From Ardenticatenaceae bacterium (GTDB lineage: Bacteria; Chloroflexota; Anaerolineae; Promineifilales; Promineifilaceae), in the NCBI GenBank assembly GCA_020634215.1, contig JACKCD010000017.1, positions 1-64,000 of the forward strand: a stretch of DNA of 64,000 nt. The letters run 5' to 3'. The translations under genes and the position numbers were made by a program. Shown here one piece after another: positions 25,682-35,453 of the stretch (position 1 is the first letter of the stretch; each line of letters starts with the position of its first letter). The notes below the pieces were generated by a model. The model made no database searches and was not told the DNA's origin. It was given only the letters and a program-made list of their open reading frames with translations.

Positions 25682-27169
25682 TCAGGCAAGCTGTTGGAAC
25701 AGCGGCTGCAAAGCCGGATAAAGCTGGCGATAAAGCTGGTACTGCTTCTCATAAGCTGCCACCGCTGGCGAAACCCCCGTCCGCCCCGTCACCCGCACCA
25801 GTTGGGCACACGCTTCGGGCACCGAAGCAAACGCACCAACCCCCACCGCCGCCAAAATGGCCGCCCCATACGCTGCCCCTTCCGTCGTGTTCACCGTCAC
25901 CAACTCCGCCCCCAGCACATCGGCCAAAATTTGCCGCCACAGCGGGCTGCGCGTGCCACCGCCCGAAGCGCGAACCTGGTTGACGTTGGCTAAACCGGCA
26001 CGTTTCATCAGTTCAAAGCTGTCGCGCAGACCAAAGGCCACCCCTTCCAGCACGGCGCGGGTCATGTGTGCCTGGGTGTGGCGCACCGTCAACCCCACAA
26101 ACGCCCCCCGCGCCAGCGGGTCGGGATGGGGGGTGCGCTCGCCGGTGAGGTAGGGCAAAAAGAGCAGGCCGTCGCTGCCGGGGGGAATATTGGCCGCTGG
26201 AGCCAGCAGGTCGTCAAAGCCAACGCCGGGAGCCAGGGTATCGCGGTACCAGCGCAAGCTGCCGGCCGCCGACAGCATCACCCCCATCAGGTGCCATTTA
26301 TCTGGTACGGCGTGGCAAAAGGCGTGGAGCCGCCCCTCTGGCTCAATGATGGGCTGGTCGCTGCTGGCAAAAACAACCCCCGACGTGCCTAAACTGAGGG
26401 CGACAACCCCATCCACCACGGCTCCCGTACCCACGGCGTTGGCCGCCTGGTCGCCACCGCCCCCGACGATGGGGATGCCTGCGGGAAGGCCAGTGGCTTG
26501 AGATGCAGAGGGGGAGAGGGTGCCGGTAACGGCCGTTCCCTCAAACGTCGGCGGCAACCAAGCCGGGTCAATCCCCAGTGCCGCCACCAACTCGGCCGAC
26601 CAATCCCGCTGGCGCACATCAAAAAGCTGCGTCCCCGCCCCGCCCGCCTTGTCGCTGGCAAATTCCCCCGTCAGCCGGTAGCGCACATAATCCTTGGGCA
26701 GCAAGATGTGGGCGATTTGGGCATAAATTTCCGGCTCGTTGTTTTTGACCCATAGAATCTTGGGGGCGGTGAAGCCGGTCAAGGCATCGTTGCCGGTCAC
26801 ATCAATGAGTCGCTGCTTGCCAAAAACGGCTCGCATTTCATCACATTCGGCGGCGGTGCGCTGGTCATTCCACAAAATGGCCGGGCGCAGCACCTCCCCC
26901 GCTTTGTGCAGCAGCACCAGGCCGTGCATCTGCCCTGTCAGGCCAATAGCAGCAATGCTGTCAGGGGTGACATTGGTTTTTGCCATCACCCCCCGAATGG
27001 CCGCACACGTCCCTTCCCACCACAGCAGCGGCGACTGCTCCGACCACAGCGGCTGGGGCGTTTCATACCCATATTCCGCCGCCGCCACACCAACCACCGC
27101 CCCCGTCTCATCCATCAACAACGCCTTCGTCGCCGTCGTCGAACTATCAATGCCAACAAAATATCGCAT
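25682..27169 (-). CDS. xylB: Xylulokinase
   Basis: A 495-aa FGGY-family kinase that phosphorylates D-xylulose after xylose isomerisation. The N-terminal phosphate loop is VGIDSSTTATKAL; the xylulokinase signature LTGQMHGLVLL and WNDQRT carry the substrate-binding Met-His and Asp-Gln. The ATP domain has GGGGDQAANAVGTG and the C-terminal RASGGGTRSPLWRQI motif. Length matches the family. The partner gene xylA lies at 34031-35191 on the same strand, but about 6.9 kb away, separated by an island with no AACGGCCGTT palindromes. Confidence 0.93.
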   Translation of the reverse strand: MRYFVGIDSSTTATKALLMDETGAVVGVAAAEYGYETPQPLWSEQSPLLWWEGTCAAIRGVMAKTNVTPDSIAAIGLTGQMHGLVLLHKAGEVLRPAILWNDQRTAAECDEMRAVFGKQRLIDVTGNDALTGFTAPKILWVKNNEPEIYAQIAHILLPKDYVRYRLTGEFASDKAGGAGTQLFDVRQRDWSAELVAALGIDPAWLPPTFEGTAVTGTLSPSASQATGLPAGIPIVGGGGDQAANAVGTGAVVDGVVALSLGTSGVVFASSDQPIIEPEGRLHAFCHAVPDKWHLMGVMLSAAGSLRWYRDTLAPGVGFDDLLAPAANIPPGSDGLLFLPYLTGERTPHPDPLARGAFVGLTVRHTQAHMTRAVLEGVAFGLRDSFELMKRAGLANVNQVRASGGGTRSPLWRQILADVLGAELVTVNTTEGAAYGAAILAAVGVGAFASVPEACAQLVRVTGRTGVSPAVAAYEKQYQLYRQLYPALQPLFQQLA

Positions 27170-30100
27170 TTATGGTGACCTTGTAAAAGCTACATCATCA
27201 ATAAAGAAGCTGCTGACAACACTGGAATCTGTTATCAGCAAAAACTCCATCGTCACACTATGACCCACAAAGTCCGCTAGGTCAACCGTAGCCGTCTGCC
27301 AGCCGTTGGTGACCTCACTGATGCACAAATCACTTCGCAACACCACATTCCCATCCAGCAGCACATAGACAAAATCAAACCCACACGCATCATCCGAGCG
27401 AATCTGATAATAGAACTCAAGGTAAAGCGGCCCTGTGGCATCAGTCAGGAAAAACGTCTGCGACAATGAGCTAATTTCATCATCCACACCACCCAGCCAA
27501 GCCACCCAACTACCGGAGCGGGCGTTAATCGGTAGCCCACTGTTCACAATTAACGGTATACCATTAAAAGAGTCTTCAAACCAGTCAACGTTTCGGCCTT
27601 GCTCAAAATTGCCGTTAGGAACTGTGGGCAATGATGAATTAGGTGTTGCCGTTGGTGTGGGTGACGGCGTGAAGGCTGGGGTTGGTGTCGAGGTAGGTAT
27701 GGGCTTCATAGTGGGAGTTACTATGGGCGTGGGTGATGCTGTAGCTGTAGGGGCTGAGGCAGTGGGCGTAGCTGTTGGGTGCGGATGAACGGCAAACTTC
27801 CAATTATTAGCTATAACTGGCAAAAAGACATGCCCATCTTTTGATGCTACTTCATAACGAGTAGACTGTATATCAAAGACACCGCTCTCACCATCAACTC
27901 TTACTGCTATAAGTTCTGTATCTGATAAGCTGGCATTCAAAGGAACTCTAACCGTTAAGTCGATCACTGTTTTCTCGCCAGCTTCTAAATATATGTTTTG
28001 GGGAAAACCTTGAGTTTCAATCCAATCAGCCTGTGAATCAATATTTATAACGAAATGGTCAGAATATAAACCAAAGTTGCCTATTATAATTTCATAATTG
28101 ATGATTTCTCCTCTTTCAACCTCTTGGTAAAAAGGCACGCTGATTTGCACTTCATATGGGTAAACAATTTTGTTTGATTCTGCTAGGTCTAACTCATTGG
28201 TCGCTGAAGTTAACATCGAAGGCATATCAATAGTCAGTGGTGCATTATGCGTATTTGAGGTCCCAATTGTCCCGCCTCCATGAAAAAGTAGCTTGTTCCA
28301 ATCCTCATAACTTTTCAGTGGGATGTTAGTAATTCTATCACCATTTATATCATATTTGACGGGATCGGCTTCGATCCCGGATTCGCAATTCCAATTAATC
28401 TGGTTAACAGATATATCCCAAATAATGTCATCTGGGCTCCATATAAACCTGCCTCGGCAATGTCGTGCTGTTCCATATTTTATGCTTGATTTTGTAAGGC
28501 CATCTCCCTCATACAACATTTCCTCATTTAATGATGGGAGAGCATATTGTGAATAATCAAATACTCTATTCCCTGCACCTGCCCATAAACCAGATTGGAA
28601 ATAATAGGTCATGACACTTAGATAGTTTGGCTTATAATTCATATCTTGATCTGGCTCACTTATAACAGACGTTGCAGGACCACCATGCGTCAAACCTAGA
28701 TTGTGGCCTAATTCATGCATGAATGTCCCCGCTTTTTGATAAACAGTTCCCTTGTCGCCAAATGTGTCGGAATCCCGGCAGTTCGTTGAATTTTTTGACC
28801 AACCACCCAACGTAACCATAAAGGTGTTACTTGGTACACCGATGGATCGACCACTACGACAACCTTCCTCAAACAGATAGTATCCGAAAATGCCATAATG
28901 AAAAATTGGGATTCGAGAAAGCGATCTATTAGCCCGTATTATTTGCCCTATAATTGACAAATTCGAGTTGTTGATATCTACATTTTCCTCTTCTGTACCT
29001 GGTATTAAGTACGGATATTGAGTTACAGTTCCAATAGCATTAGCCATGCTGAATTGCCCCCAAGTTTCCCCTTCAATATAGCTCCCATCGTTTGATACCT
29101 TGGTAGGATTCATAATACTCTCTGGCCCATTATCTACATGCAAAACTATCCTTTCATATGGATTGTGCCAAAAAGCAGCAACAACACGATTGATGGCCTC
29201 TTGTTCTGGTTGCATTCCAAGAATAAAATCAACTTCCACAAAAACATCTTTGCGCCTGAAATCCGCACCCATTGCTGGCAAGTTAACGAATACGCCATCT
29301 GTATGTGTATAGCCAAAATATTCCCAAGCGTCAGGCAAAGCATCCCCATCACAGTCATTAGCATGGCTAAGTCCTTCAACAGCTACATCGACTGAACTGC
29401 CATTCACAACAATAGTTTGCGTATCCCGCACAAACGTATAATGATTAGAATCATTTGAATATTGGAGTCCTAATGTATATTGACCTGGCTGGACATTCAA
29501 AAATTGGAAGTAGCCCGAGGCATCAGAATATGTATATTGAGTATTCCCTTGTGAGTTCTTTAGGGAGAATAAGATATCACTTATTCCCTTCAAACCACAC
29601 AAATCAAGCGCATAACCACTAACTTTATGCGATGTGGTAGGATTAACAGTCGTACATTGAATATTGCTCCAAGGGCTGTTGCCAGCATCATTTCTAGCTT
29701 GTACACGATAACACCAACTGCCATTTGAACGTCCAGAGGCCGCATAACTGGTACCAATAGTAGTTTGAATCGTGGTCCAACTACCGTTATTAAACTGCTC
29801 CTGTAAGGCATAATTCACGGCTCCCGTTGAACTTGACCAACTTACGCTATAGTCTCCATTTTGATCAGAATTGGAAATGCTGTTGAGTGTTGGTGCCGCA
29901 GGGGGAACAGGGGTATTGACAGTAGTGCACTGAATATTGCTCCAGGGGCTGTTGCCAGCATCATTTCTGGCTTGCACACGGTAACACCAACTGCCGTTTG
30001 AACGTCCAGAGGCGGTATAGCTGGTACCAACGGTAGTTTGAATGGTAGCCCAACTGCCGTTGTTCAACTGCTCTTGCAGGACATAATCCACGGCTCCCGT

Positions 30101-31707
30101 TGAGCTTGACCAGCTTACAGTATACTCTCCATTTTGATCGGAATTGGAAATGCTATAGAGTGTTGGTGTCGCAGGGGGAACTGGGATGTTGACAGTGGTG
30201 CATTGAATATTACTCCAAGAGCTATTGCCAGCATTGTTTCTAGCTTGCACACGATAACACCAACTGCCATTTGACCGCCCAGAAGCAGTATAGGTCGTGT
30301 CAACACCAATATCAACCGTATACCAACTGCCACTATTGAACTGCTCTTGTAAGAGATAGTCTATGGCTCCAGCCGAGCTTGACCAGCTCACGCTATAATC
30401 CCCATTTTGGTCGGTGTTGGAAATGCTATAAAGTGTTGGTGCCACGGGAGGGGACGATGCACGCCAGAGAAAAATATCCCGCATATTATTAGTATCACCA
30501 CCTACCAAATTATCAGCCCACGTTTCAAAAACAACCAAGCTACCGTCACCAGATAGGGCAGGCTTTCGGGCATCATTATTGGCGAATGCACCATTATTCT
30601 CAGAAACAAGCACCACCTCATTAGTCAGACGACTATAGCGATAAATCTGGTAGCCAGAAACATTAGGGTAGTTTGCAAAATGACCTTGCGTCGTGAAAAC
30701 AACGTAGTTCCCATCATCACTTATTCGACTCTCCAAGCTATTATCAGAACTTGGAAACTCCACCGTAGATATCCAAGTTGTTTGATTTGTGGCTGAATCA
30801 TGTACAAAAACCTGACGTTCGTTTCCTGAATTATCAAGTCCCCCGGTCGAAACAAAAGCCAAATACCTGCCATCGCTTGAGATTGAAGGTGTATCTCCTC
30901 CTGTCTGTGACTGAACACCCCCACTATCAACAGAACGCCGTACAGTAGTACCAGTATTGCGATTATAAACAAAAACATCCCCTGAGTTATTGGTATCACC
31001 TGTAACTAAGTTATTGGCATATGAAAGAAAAGCGACAAATTGACCATTGCCTGAAATAGCAGGTACTGGAGATCCAAGATTTCCCTTTACGCCCTGCGAG
31101 CTTATTGAAACCAATTGGGTTTGGTTTGTCTGTCGGTCCCGCACATAAATATCCGAAGCACCATCAAAATCATTGGCGGCAAAGTTGGTTGCCGACGACG
31201 AAAAGGCAACATAGCGTCCATCATTTGAAATAGATGGAGCGAGTGAAGCAGCATTGCCCTGTGCCCCACTTGAAGAAACAGACACGCGTTCTATGCCTTC
31301 TGTAATGCGGTCATATACAAAAACGTCATATGTGTTATTAGTGTCTCCTGAAACTAGATTGCTAGCAATGGATCTAAACGCAATATATCGTCCATTAGCA
31401 GAAATAACGGGATGATCGGATGCGCCATTTCCCTCCTGTCCAGACGCTGAAACAGAAACCCGCTTTGTTGTTCCCGTCCCTGTGTCATGAAAAAAAACAT
31501 CCCATGTGCCATTTGTATCGCCTGTCACCAAGTTACTCGCAAACGAATCGAAAACAACAATCCCATCATTGCTAATATCACCATACGACGAGATGTCATT
31601 ACCAAGGCTACCTGAAGAAGATACAGAAACAAGCTCTATTGAACTGGCCGGAATTACAGAGGCATTCGTCGCGTTAAACGCAACGAGCAATAGCGTAAAC
31701 AATGCTA
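27170..31707 (-). pseudogene. Secreted zinc metallopeptidase with PD40 propeller and FnIII repeats, 5' end cut off by IS630
   Basis: The main part of a gene whose start is at 32995, beyond the IS element. Rejoining across one TA target gives an uninterrupted 1531-aa frame with an intact signal peptide. By base, in translation order: signal-peptide core 31707-31640; PD40/TolB-like propeller repeats 31640-30470; three fibronectin-like repeats of about 91 aa (30450-29649); a Cna-B-like domain (about 29630-29400); a DCDGDALPD calcium loop; a metallopeptidase domain with HELGHNLGLTH (about 28730-28690), fitting HExxHxxGxxH zinc ligands; a beta-domain with VFLPVI; a Pro/Thr linker 27800-27620; and a C-terminal carbohydrate-binding-like domain. 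The frame stays open into the IS and could start there, giving 1629 aa without a signal peptide. Lower G+C than neighbours suggests transfer. Confidence 0.85.
29649..30450 (-). repeat. Three tandem ~273-bp fibronectin-type repeats
   Basis: Units begin near 29649, 29922 and 30195 and are close copies at DNA level. Each encodes about 91 residues with DQNG-x-Y-x-VSWSSS and GRSNGSWCYRVQARN motifs. Near identity implies recent duplication or gene conversion inside the metallopeptidase gene. Confidence 0.8.
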
Positions 31708-31793
31708 AGTGGTTCTCTCGCCAAATGGTTAAGCTATAATATGGGGCAAGGTCATCTAGGTCATCTAATCGGGCAAAGGAGTTAGTAGAGCCA

Positions 31794-32351
31794 ATGCGAC
31801 CACGAGTAAAATTGCGGCCTCTTTCACCAGAGGAAGAAACAGAAGTCCGAAAATTAGCAAACGCGCAAAATGCGCCTGCCAAACTGGTCAAACGAGCGAC
31901 CATTCTTGTCAACATGTTGGATGATGAAAACTTGTTAGCCACAGATGCCGGCGTGCGTGCCGGTTTTAGCACCGCCATTGGAGCCGTGTGGGTCAGACGC
32001 TTTAATGAGAAAGGGATCGCGGGACTACAAGATCTGCCCCGTTCCGGCTGTCCCCGCACCCATGATGAGAAAGTACGGAGCCGATTAATCGGTTTGGCGT
32101 TGCAAAAACCACCGACCTTGGGCTATCCCTTTGCTATGTGGAGCTTGGAACGCTTGCAAACAGCCTTTAAAGAAAGGGAGGGATTGCATTTGTCAGATTC
32201 AACGATATGGGAGTGGATGGAAGCAGAAGGATTTCAATGGAAGCGGCAGCAAAGTTGGTTCCACGATGTGGAAAAACACGACCCCGAATTCGTGGAAAAA
32301 AGGGGGCCATTATCCGATGCTACCACGAACCACCAGCCGAGACACGGGTAA
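31794..32351 (+). CDS. IS630 transposase, N-terminal frame (helix-turn-helix)
   Basis: A 185-aa frame with the DNA-binding half of an IS630 transposase: helix-turn-helix segments (GVRAGFSTAIGAVWVRRFNEKG, split around Gly, and GIAGLQDLPRSGCP), then the winged region LSDSTIWEWMEAEGFQWKR. The DDE half lies in the -1 frame. The frames meet at 32296-32306, GAAAAAAGGGGG-like A6/G5 runs, where polymerase or ribosome slippage could join them. Confidence 0.85.
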   Translation: MRPRVKLRPLSPEEETEVRKLANAQNAPAKLVKRATILVNMLDDENLLATDAGVRAGFSTAIGAVWVRRFNEKGIAGLQDLPRSGCPRTHDEKVRSRLIGLALQKPPTLGYPFAMWSLERLQTAFKEREGLHLSDSTIWEWMEAEGFQWKRQQSWFHDVEKHDPEFVEKRGPLSDATTNHQPRHG

Positions 32352-32923
32352 TTTGCGTTGATGAAATGGGACCGATAGCTGTGAAAACATATCCAGGAGA
32401 GGCATGGCAACAGGGGTCGAATCGGGCAACCTTCGAGCCGGATTATGGACGGCGGGGAATGGTGTGGGTTCATGGTGCCTTCGAGCCAGCCACAGGTCAA
32501 GCGGCCATTGTGCTAAGTCCGAAGCGAGACAGTGTGAGTCACATTCAATTACTGGAAAAAGTAATTACTGAGTTTCCCAGTCAGCGATGGATGATTATTG
32601 AAGACAATTTGAGCACACATAGTAGCCGGGAAACGCAACTGGCTTTAACAGCGTGGCCGGAAATTCAAGTGCAATTCACCCCCAAATATGCGTGTTGGCT
32701 CAATTTGATTGAGCCATGGTGGAAGCAATTGCGTTCTTTAGCACTCAAGGGTCGGTGCTTTACCGACATGAATGAGCTAACAGAAGCTCTCAATCACGCT
32801 TTGAGCTACTGGAATGGGCATTGCCATCCCTATATTTGGAAAAAAAGGCCACAGGAGCAGGCTTTTCTTGAGCCAATTGGTGGCTTCGGTGTTTACAGGC
32901 CAACTGACAACTTAGCTATTTAG
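32207..32923 (+). CDS. IS630 transposase, C-terminal DDE frame
   Basis: The catalytic half. Useful coding starts after the A6/G5 run near 32296. DDE residues lie in VICVDEMGPI, WMIIEDNLSTH and WLNLIEPWWKQL, the usual spacing for IS630. No good ribosome-binding site precedes the frame, so it is probably made by -1 frameshift or transcriptional slippage from the upstream frame. If slippage does not work, the element is dead. Confidence 0.85.
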   Translation: MGVDGSRRISMEAAAKLVPRCGKTRPRIRGKKGAIIRCYHEPPAETRVICVDEMGPIAVKTYPGEAWQQGSNRATFEPDYGRRGMVWVHGAFEPATGQAAIVLSPKRDSVSHIQLLEKVITEFPSQRWMIIEDNLSTHSSRETQLALTAWPEIQVQFTPKYACWLNLIEPWWKQLRSLALKGRCFTDMNELTEALNHALSYWNGHCHPYIWKKRPQEQAFLEPIGGFGVYRPTDNLAI

Positions 32924-32935
32924 CGAGAGAACCAC

Positions 32936-32995
32936 TAAGATGACGATAAATACAACCTGCTTTCGGGATGGAGTACGTTTTATTGAGGGCTTCAT
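32936..32995 (-). pseudogene. Detached start of the metallopeptidase gene
   Basis: The ATG at 32995 has AAAGGA eight bases upstream. It encodes MKPSIKRTPSRKQ followed by VVFIVIL, a basic n-region and the start of a hydrophobic core. Across one TA this continues in frame into LALFTLLLVAFNA at 31707, making a complete signal peptide. The 60-bp piece is stranded outside the IS. Confidence 0.85.
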
Positions 32996-33089
32996 GGCGT
33001 TGTTCCTTTGTAGAATCGCTACGATTCTTGACTGGTAGACTCAAAACAATGTCTGGATTTTACTATTTGCTTCTCGTGTGGTCAAAATT

Positions 33090-33905
33090 TCATCCCAATC
33101 CCCCATTGTGCCACAGCAGAAACAGCAGCGGCAGCCAGCCGATGAGGGCGACGACAAGCAAATAACGCTCCATGTCGCGCCACAGCTTGGCGGTGAGGTC
33201 GGCGTGGCTTTGTTCGTAGAGGCGGAGGAGGAGGGCATTGGGGTCAGTTTGGAGATTGTGGGTGGAAACGGCCGTTTCCACCCCCCGCCAATAATTCCCC
33301 ACCTGCCGCACCGCCACCATCCCCTGCACCGGCCCATCCCACGCCGCAAAATCGGTAATGGTCAGCTCCTGCGAACCCGTCACCACCCACAGCGTAATTG
33401 GGTCACGCTCGCGCCAGCCCGGCGGCACCACCGGAGCCACAATGTAGTCGTAACTGTAATAGTAACCGTCGCTGTCTACGCCGGTGTCGGTGTAGGTGGC
33501 GCTGTAGTCGGGCAAAATACGGCCGTTTCTAAACTGCCGATACCCCGGTGTCACATCGTCGGTCGCTTCTTCCACCCGCACGTTTTCCAGCGGTGGGTAG
33601 CGCGTTAGGTCAAGGTAGGGGCGGCCGACCAGGTAGCCAAAGAAGATGCCGCCCAGCGCGGCCAGCGGCAAATAGGCGTAGGTGAACCATTCCAAAAAGT
33701 CGGGTGGGATGAGGGGGTAGCGGTTGAGGAGAACGGCCGTTAATCCCAAGCTTACCCCAATCAACAGCAGCATATACGGAATGAGCAGCCACGAACCCGA
33801 CCAGTAGCCGCTGAGCAAACCGGCCGTTGCCAGCCCCACCCCCGCCAGCGGCCACAGCAGCAGCAAATAGAAAAACGGCAACCAGCGATTTCTTTGCATC
33901 CTCAC
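33090..33905 (-). CDS. Membrane protein of unknown function
   Basis: Not recognised. The 271-aa product has four predicted membrane helices in the first 115 residues, a soluble region rich in Tyr, Asp and Trp (about 120-240) and a final helix near 248-264. The soluble part would face outside if the N-terminus is inside. It lies directly upstream of the broken metallopeptidase gene and in the same direction. Base use matches the native genome, with two iterated palindromes (33267 and 33732), so it is outside the foreign island. ATG at 33899 is an alternative start. Confidence 0.6.
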   Translation of the reverse strand: MRMQRNRWLPFFYLLLLWPLAGVGLATAGLLSGYWSGSWLLIPYMLLLIGVSLGLTAVLLNRYPLIPPDFLEWFTYAYLPLAALGGIFFGYLVGRPYLDLTRYPPLENVRVEEATDDVTPGYRQFRNGRILPDYSATYTDTGVDSDGYYYSYDYIVAPVVPPGWRERDPITLWVVTGSQELTITDFAAWDGPVQGMVAVRQVGNYWRGVETAVSTHNLQTDPNALLLRLYEQSHADLTAKLWRDMERYLLVVALIGWLPLLFLLWHNGGLG

Positions 33906-33907
33906 CT

Positions 33908-33994
33908 CATGTCATTTCGACGAGTCTTCGAGGAGAAATCCCGCTCGCACGGCCGTCGTCAACGGGATTTCTCGGAGGACCTCGAAATGACATG
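33908..33994. repeat. GTCATTTCGA...TCGAAATGAC dispersed inverted repeat
   Basis: Long imperfect inverted repeat with ends CATGTCATTTCGA and TCGAAATGACATG and inner arms GAGAAATCCCG/CGGGATTTCTC. MITE- or REP-like, between xylA and the membrane protein gene. Confidence 0.7.
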
Positions 33995-34030
33995 TTTACC
34001 CGTTTATTTGTTCACCCCCACAAATTTGCC

Positions 34031-35191
34031 CTACCGCACACCCAACAGTAGCTCCACCACCAGCTGATCAAGCCGTTCATACGGCTGGCCGCGCCGCCCC
34101 AACGCCGGCCGATCAAACGCATAATTCCGCAAAGCCGCCGCCTTTTCCGGTGAATAGCCACCTTGGAATCCATCCATGCTGCCATCGTCGGCATGAATGT
34201 GCGCCAGCAGCTCCTGAATTTCAACGTCGGCGTTAAACCGCGCCACCTTTTCTTTCAAAATCAGATAGGTTCGCATACAGCCCCGCGCAAATGCCTTCAC
34301 GTCGTCATAGTCAGCGGTGCGGTAGGCATGGGCATCAAAATGGCGGCTGGCATCATAGCCATTATCTTCTAATAGCCGCACCAGGAAAAAGGCACTCTTT
34401 AGATTGACCGAACCGAAGCGAAAATCCTGATCATAGCGGCCAAACGCCTGGTCGTTCAAATCAATATGAAACAGCTTGCCCGCCTCCATCGCCTGCGCCA
34501 CGTGGTGGGTAAAGTTCAGCCCGGCCATATGCTCATGCGCCACTTCGGGGTTCACCCCCACCATATCAGGGTGATCCAACGTTTCGATAAAGGCCAGCAT
34601 GTTGCCCGTGGTGGCGTTGTAGATGTCGCCACGCGGCTCGTTGGGTTTGGCTTCCAGGGCAAACTTAAGGTCATACCCCTGGTCAAGAACGTATTCGCAG
34701 AGGAAATTCATTGCTTCGCGGCTGCGCTTGATCGCCGTAACGGGGTCTTTGCCCGCATCCGTCTCCGTTCCTTCCCGTCCGCCCCAAAAGACATAGATTT
34801 TAGCCCCCAGTTCCACCCCCAAATCAATGGCGTTCATCGTCTTTTGCAGCGCATAGGCCCGCACTTGGGCATCATTGCTGGTAAAAGCCCCGTCGCGGAA
34901 GGCGGGGTCGCTAAACAGGTTAGTGGTCGCCATCGGCACCACGATGCCAGTATCAGCCAATGCCTGCTTGAAGTCGCGCACAATCTGGTCGCGCTCGGCG
35001 GCAGTGGCGGTGATCGGCACCAAATCATTGTCGTGAAAGTTAACGCCCCACGCCCCCACTTCGGCCAACAGGTGAACGATTTCGACGGGGGTAAGCTGGT
35101 GGCGCACTGGCTCACCAAAGGGATCGCGCCCGGTGTTGCCTACAGTCCAGAGACCGAAGGTGAATTTGTTTTCTGGTTTTGGATCGTACAT
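34031..35191 (-). CDS. xylA: Xylose isomerase
   Basis: A 386-aa TIM-barrel enzyme of the shorter, Actinoplanes/Streptomyces-like class. It converts D-xylose to D-xylulose with two divalent metals. Conserved features are FGLWTVGNTGRDPFG, VNFHDNDLVP (catalytic His and Asp), YVFWGGREG, LEAKPNEPRG (metal ligand Glu and Lys), NPEVAHEHMAG and HIDLNDQ (metal ligands). Length and motif order are complete. It should act with xylB, now 6.9 kb downstream on the same strand. A palindrome lies 60 bp upstream of the start. Confidence 0.95.
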   Translation of the reverse strand: MYDPKPENKFTFGLWTVGNTGRDPFGEPVRHQLTPVEIVHLLAEVGAWGVNFHDNDLVPITATAAERDQIVRDFKQALADTGIVVPMATTNLFSDPAFRDGAFTSNDAQVRAYALQKTMNAIDLGVELGAKIYVFWGGREGTETDAGKDPVTAIKRSREAMNFLCEYVLDQGYDLKFALEAKPNEPRGDIYNATTGNMLAFIETLDHPDMVGVNPEVAHEHMAGLNFTHHVAQAMEAGKLFHIDLNDQAFGRYDQDFRFGSVNLKSAFFLVRLLEDNGYDASRHFDAHAYRTADYDDVKAFARGCMRTYLILKEKVARFNADVEIQELLAHIHADDGSMDGFQGGYSPEKAAALRNYAFDRPALGRRGQPYERLDQLVVELLLGVR

Positions 35192-35453
35192 ATGTTTTCC
35201 TCAATCCTGTGTTTTGTAAATGGACAGTCGCTTTCTGTATTATTGCCAAAAACGGCCGTTTTTCCCACCATTTCTCCACATTCTCCCACTTAATGACTTT
35301 CGTCAGCAGCACTAATGCGATCTGTCACTCCCTCGCACCCAACAAACTTTCTACAATAAGCACAAAGCAACAACCTTAGCTTGCAGGAGATCCGGTTCCT
35401 TCTATTTCCATAGGCAACGCCTGAATCGGTTTCGCTGCTTTTGGAGACAGACG

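Larger units (their letters stand above)
31708..32935 (+). mobile_element. IS630-family insertion sequence
   Basis: About 1.23 kb with terminal inverted repeats: left 31708-31735 and right, reversed, 32936-32909, matching at 24 of 28 positions and sharing AGTGGTTCTCTCGC. The TA dinucleotides at 31706-31707 and 32936-32937 are the target duplication typical of the family. With these borders the right repeat is one base short or shares its last base with the target. It carries two overlapping transposase frames and sits inside the signal-peptide codons of the metallopeptidase gene. Confidence 0.9.

Noticed and set aside
29649..30450. CRISPR-like array
   Set aside because: The repeats are about 273 bp, contiguous, and encode fibronectin-type domains; there are no short repeats with spacers anywhere in the window.
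32296..32302. Canonical A-AAA-AAG -1 frameshift heptamer in IS630
   Set aside because: The heptamer is present but out of register with the zero frame (GAA-AAA-AGG), so the standard model does not apply directly.
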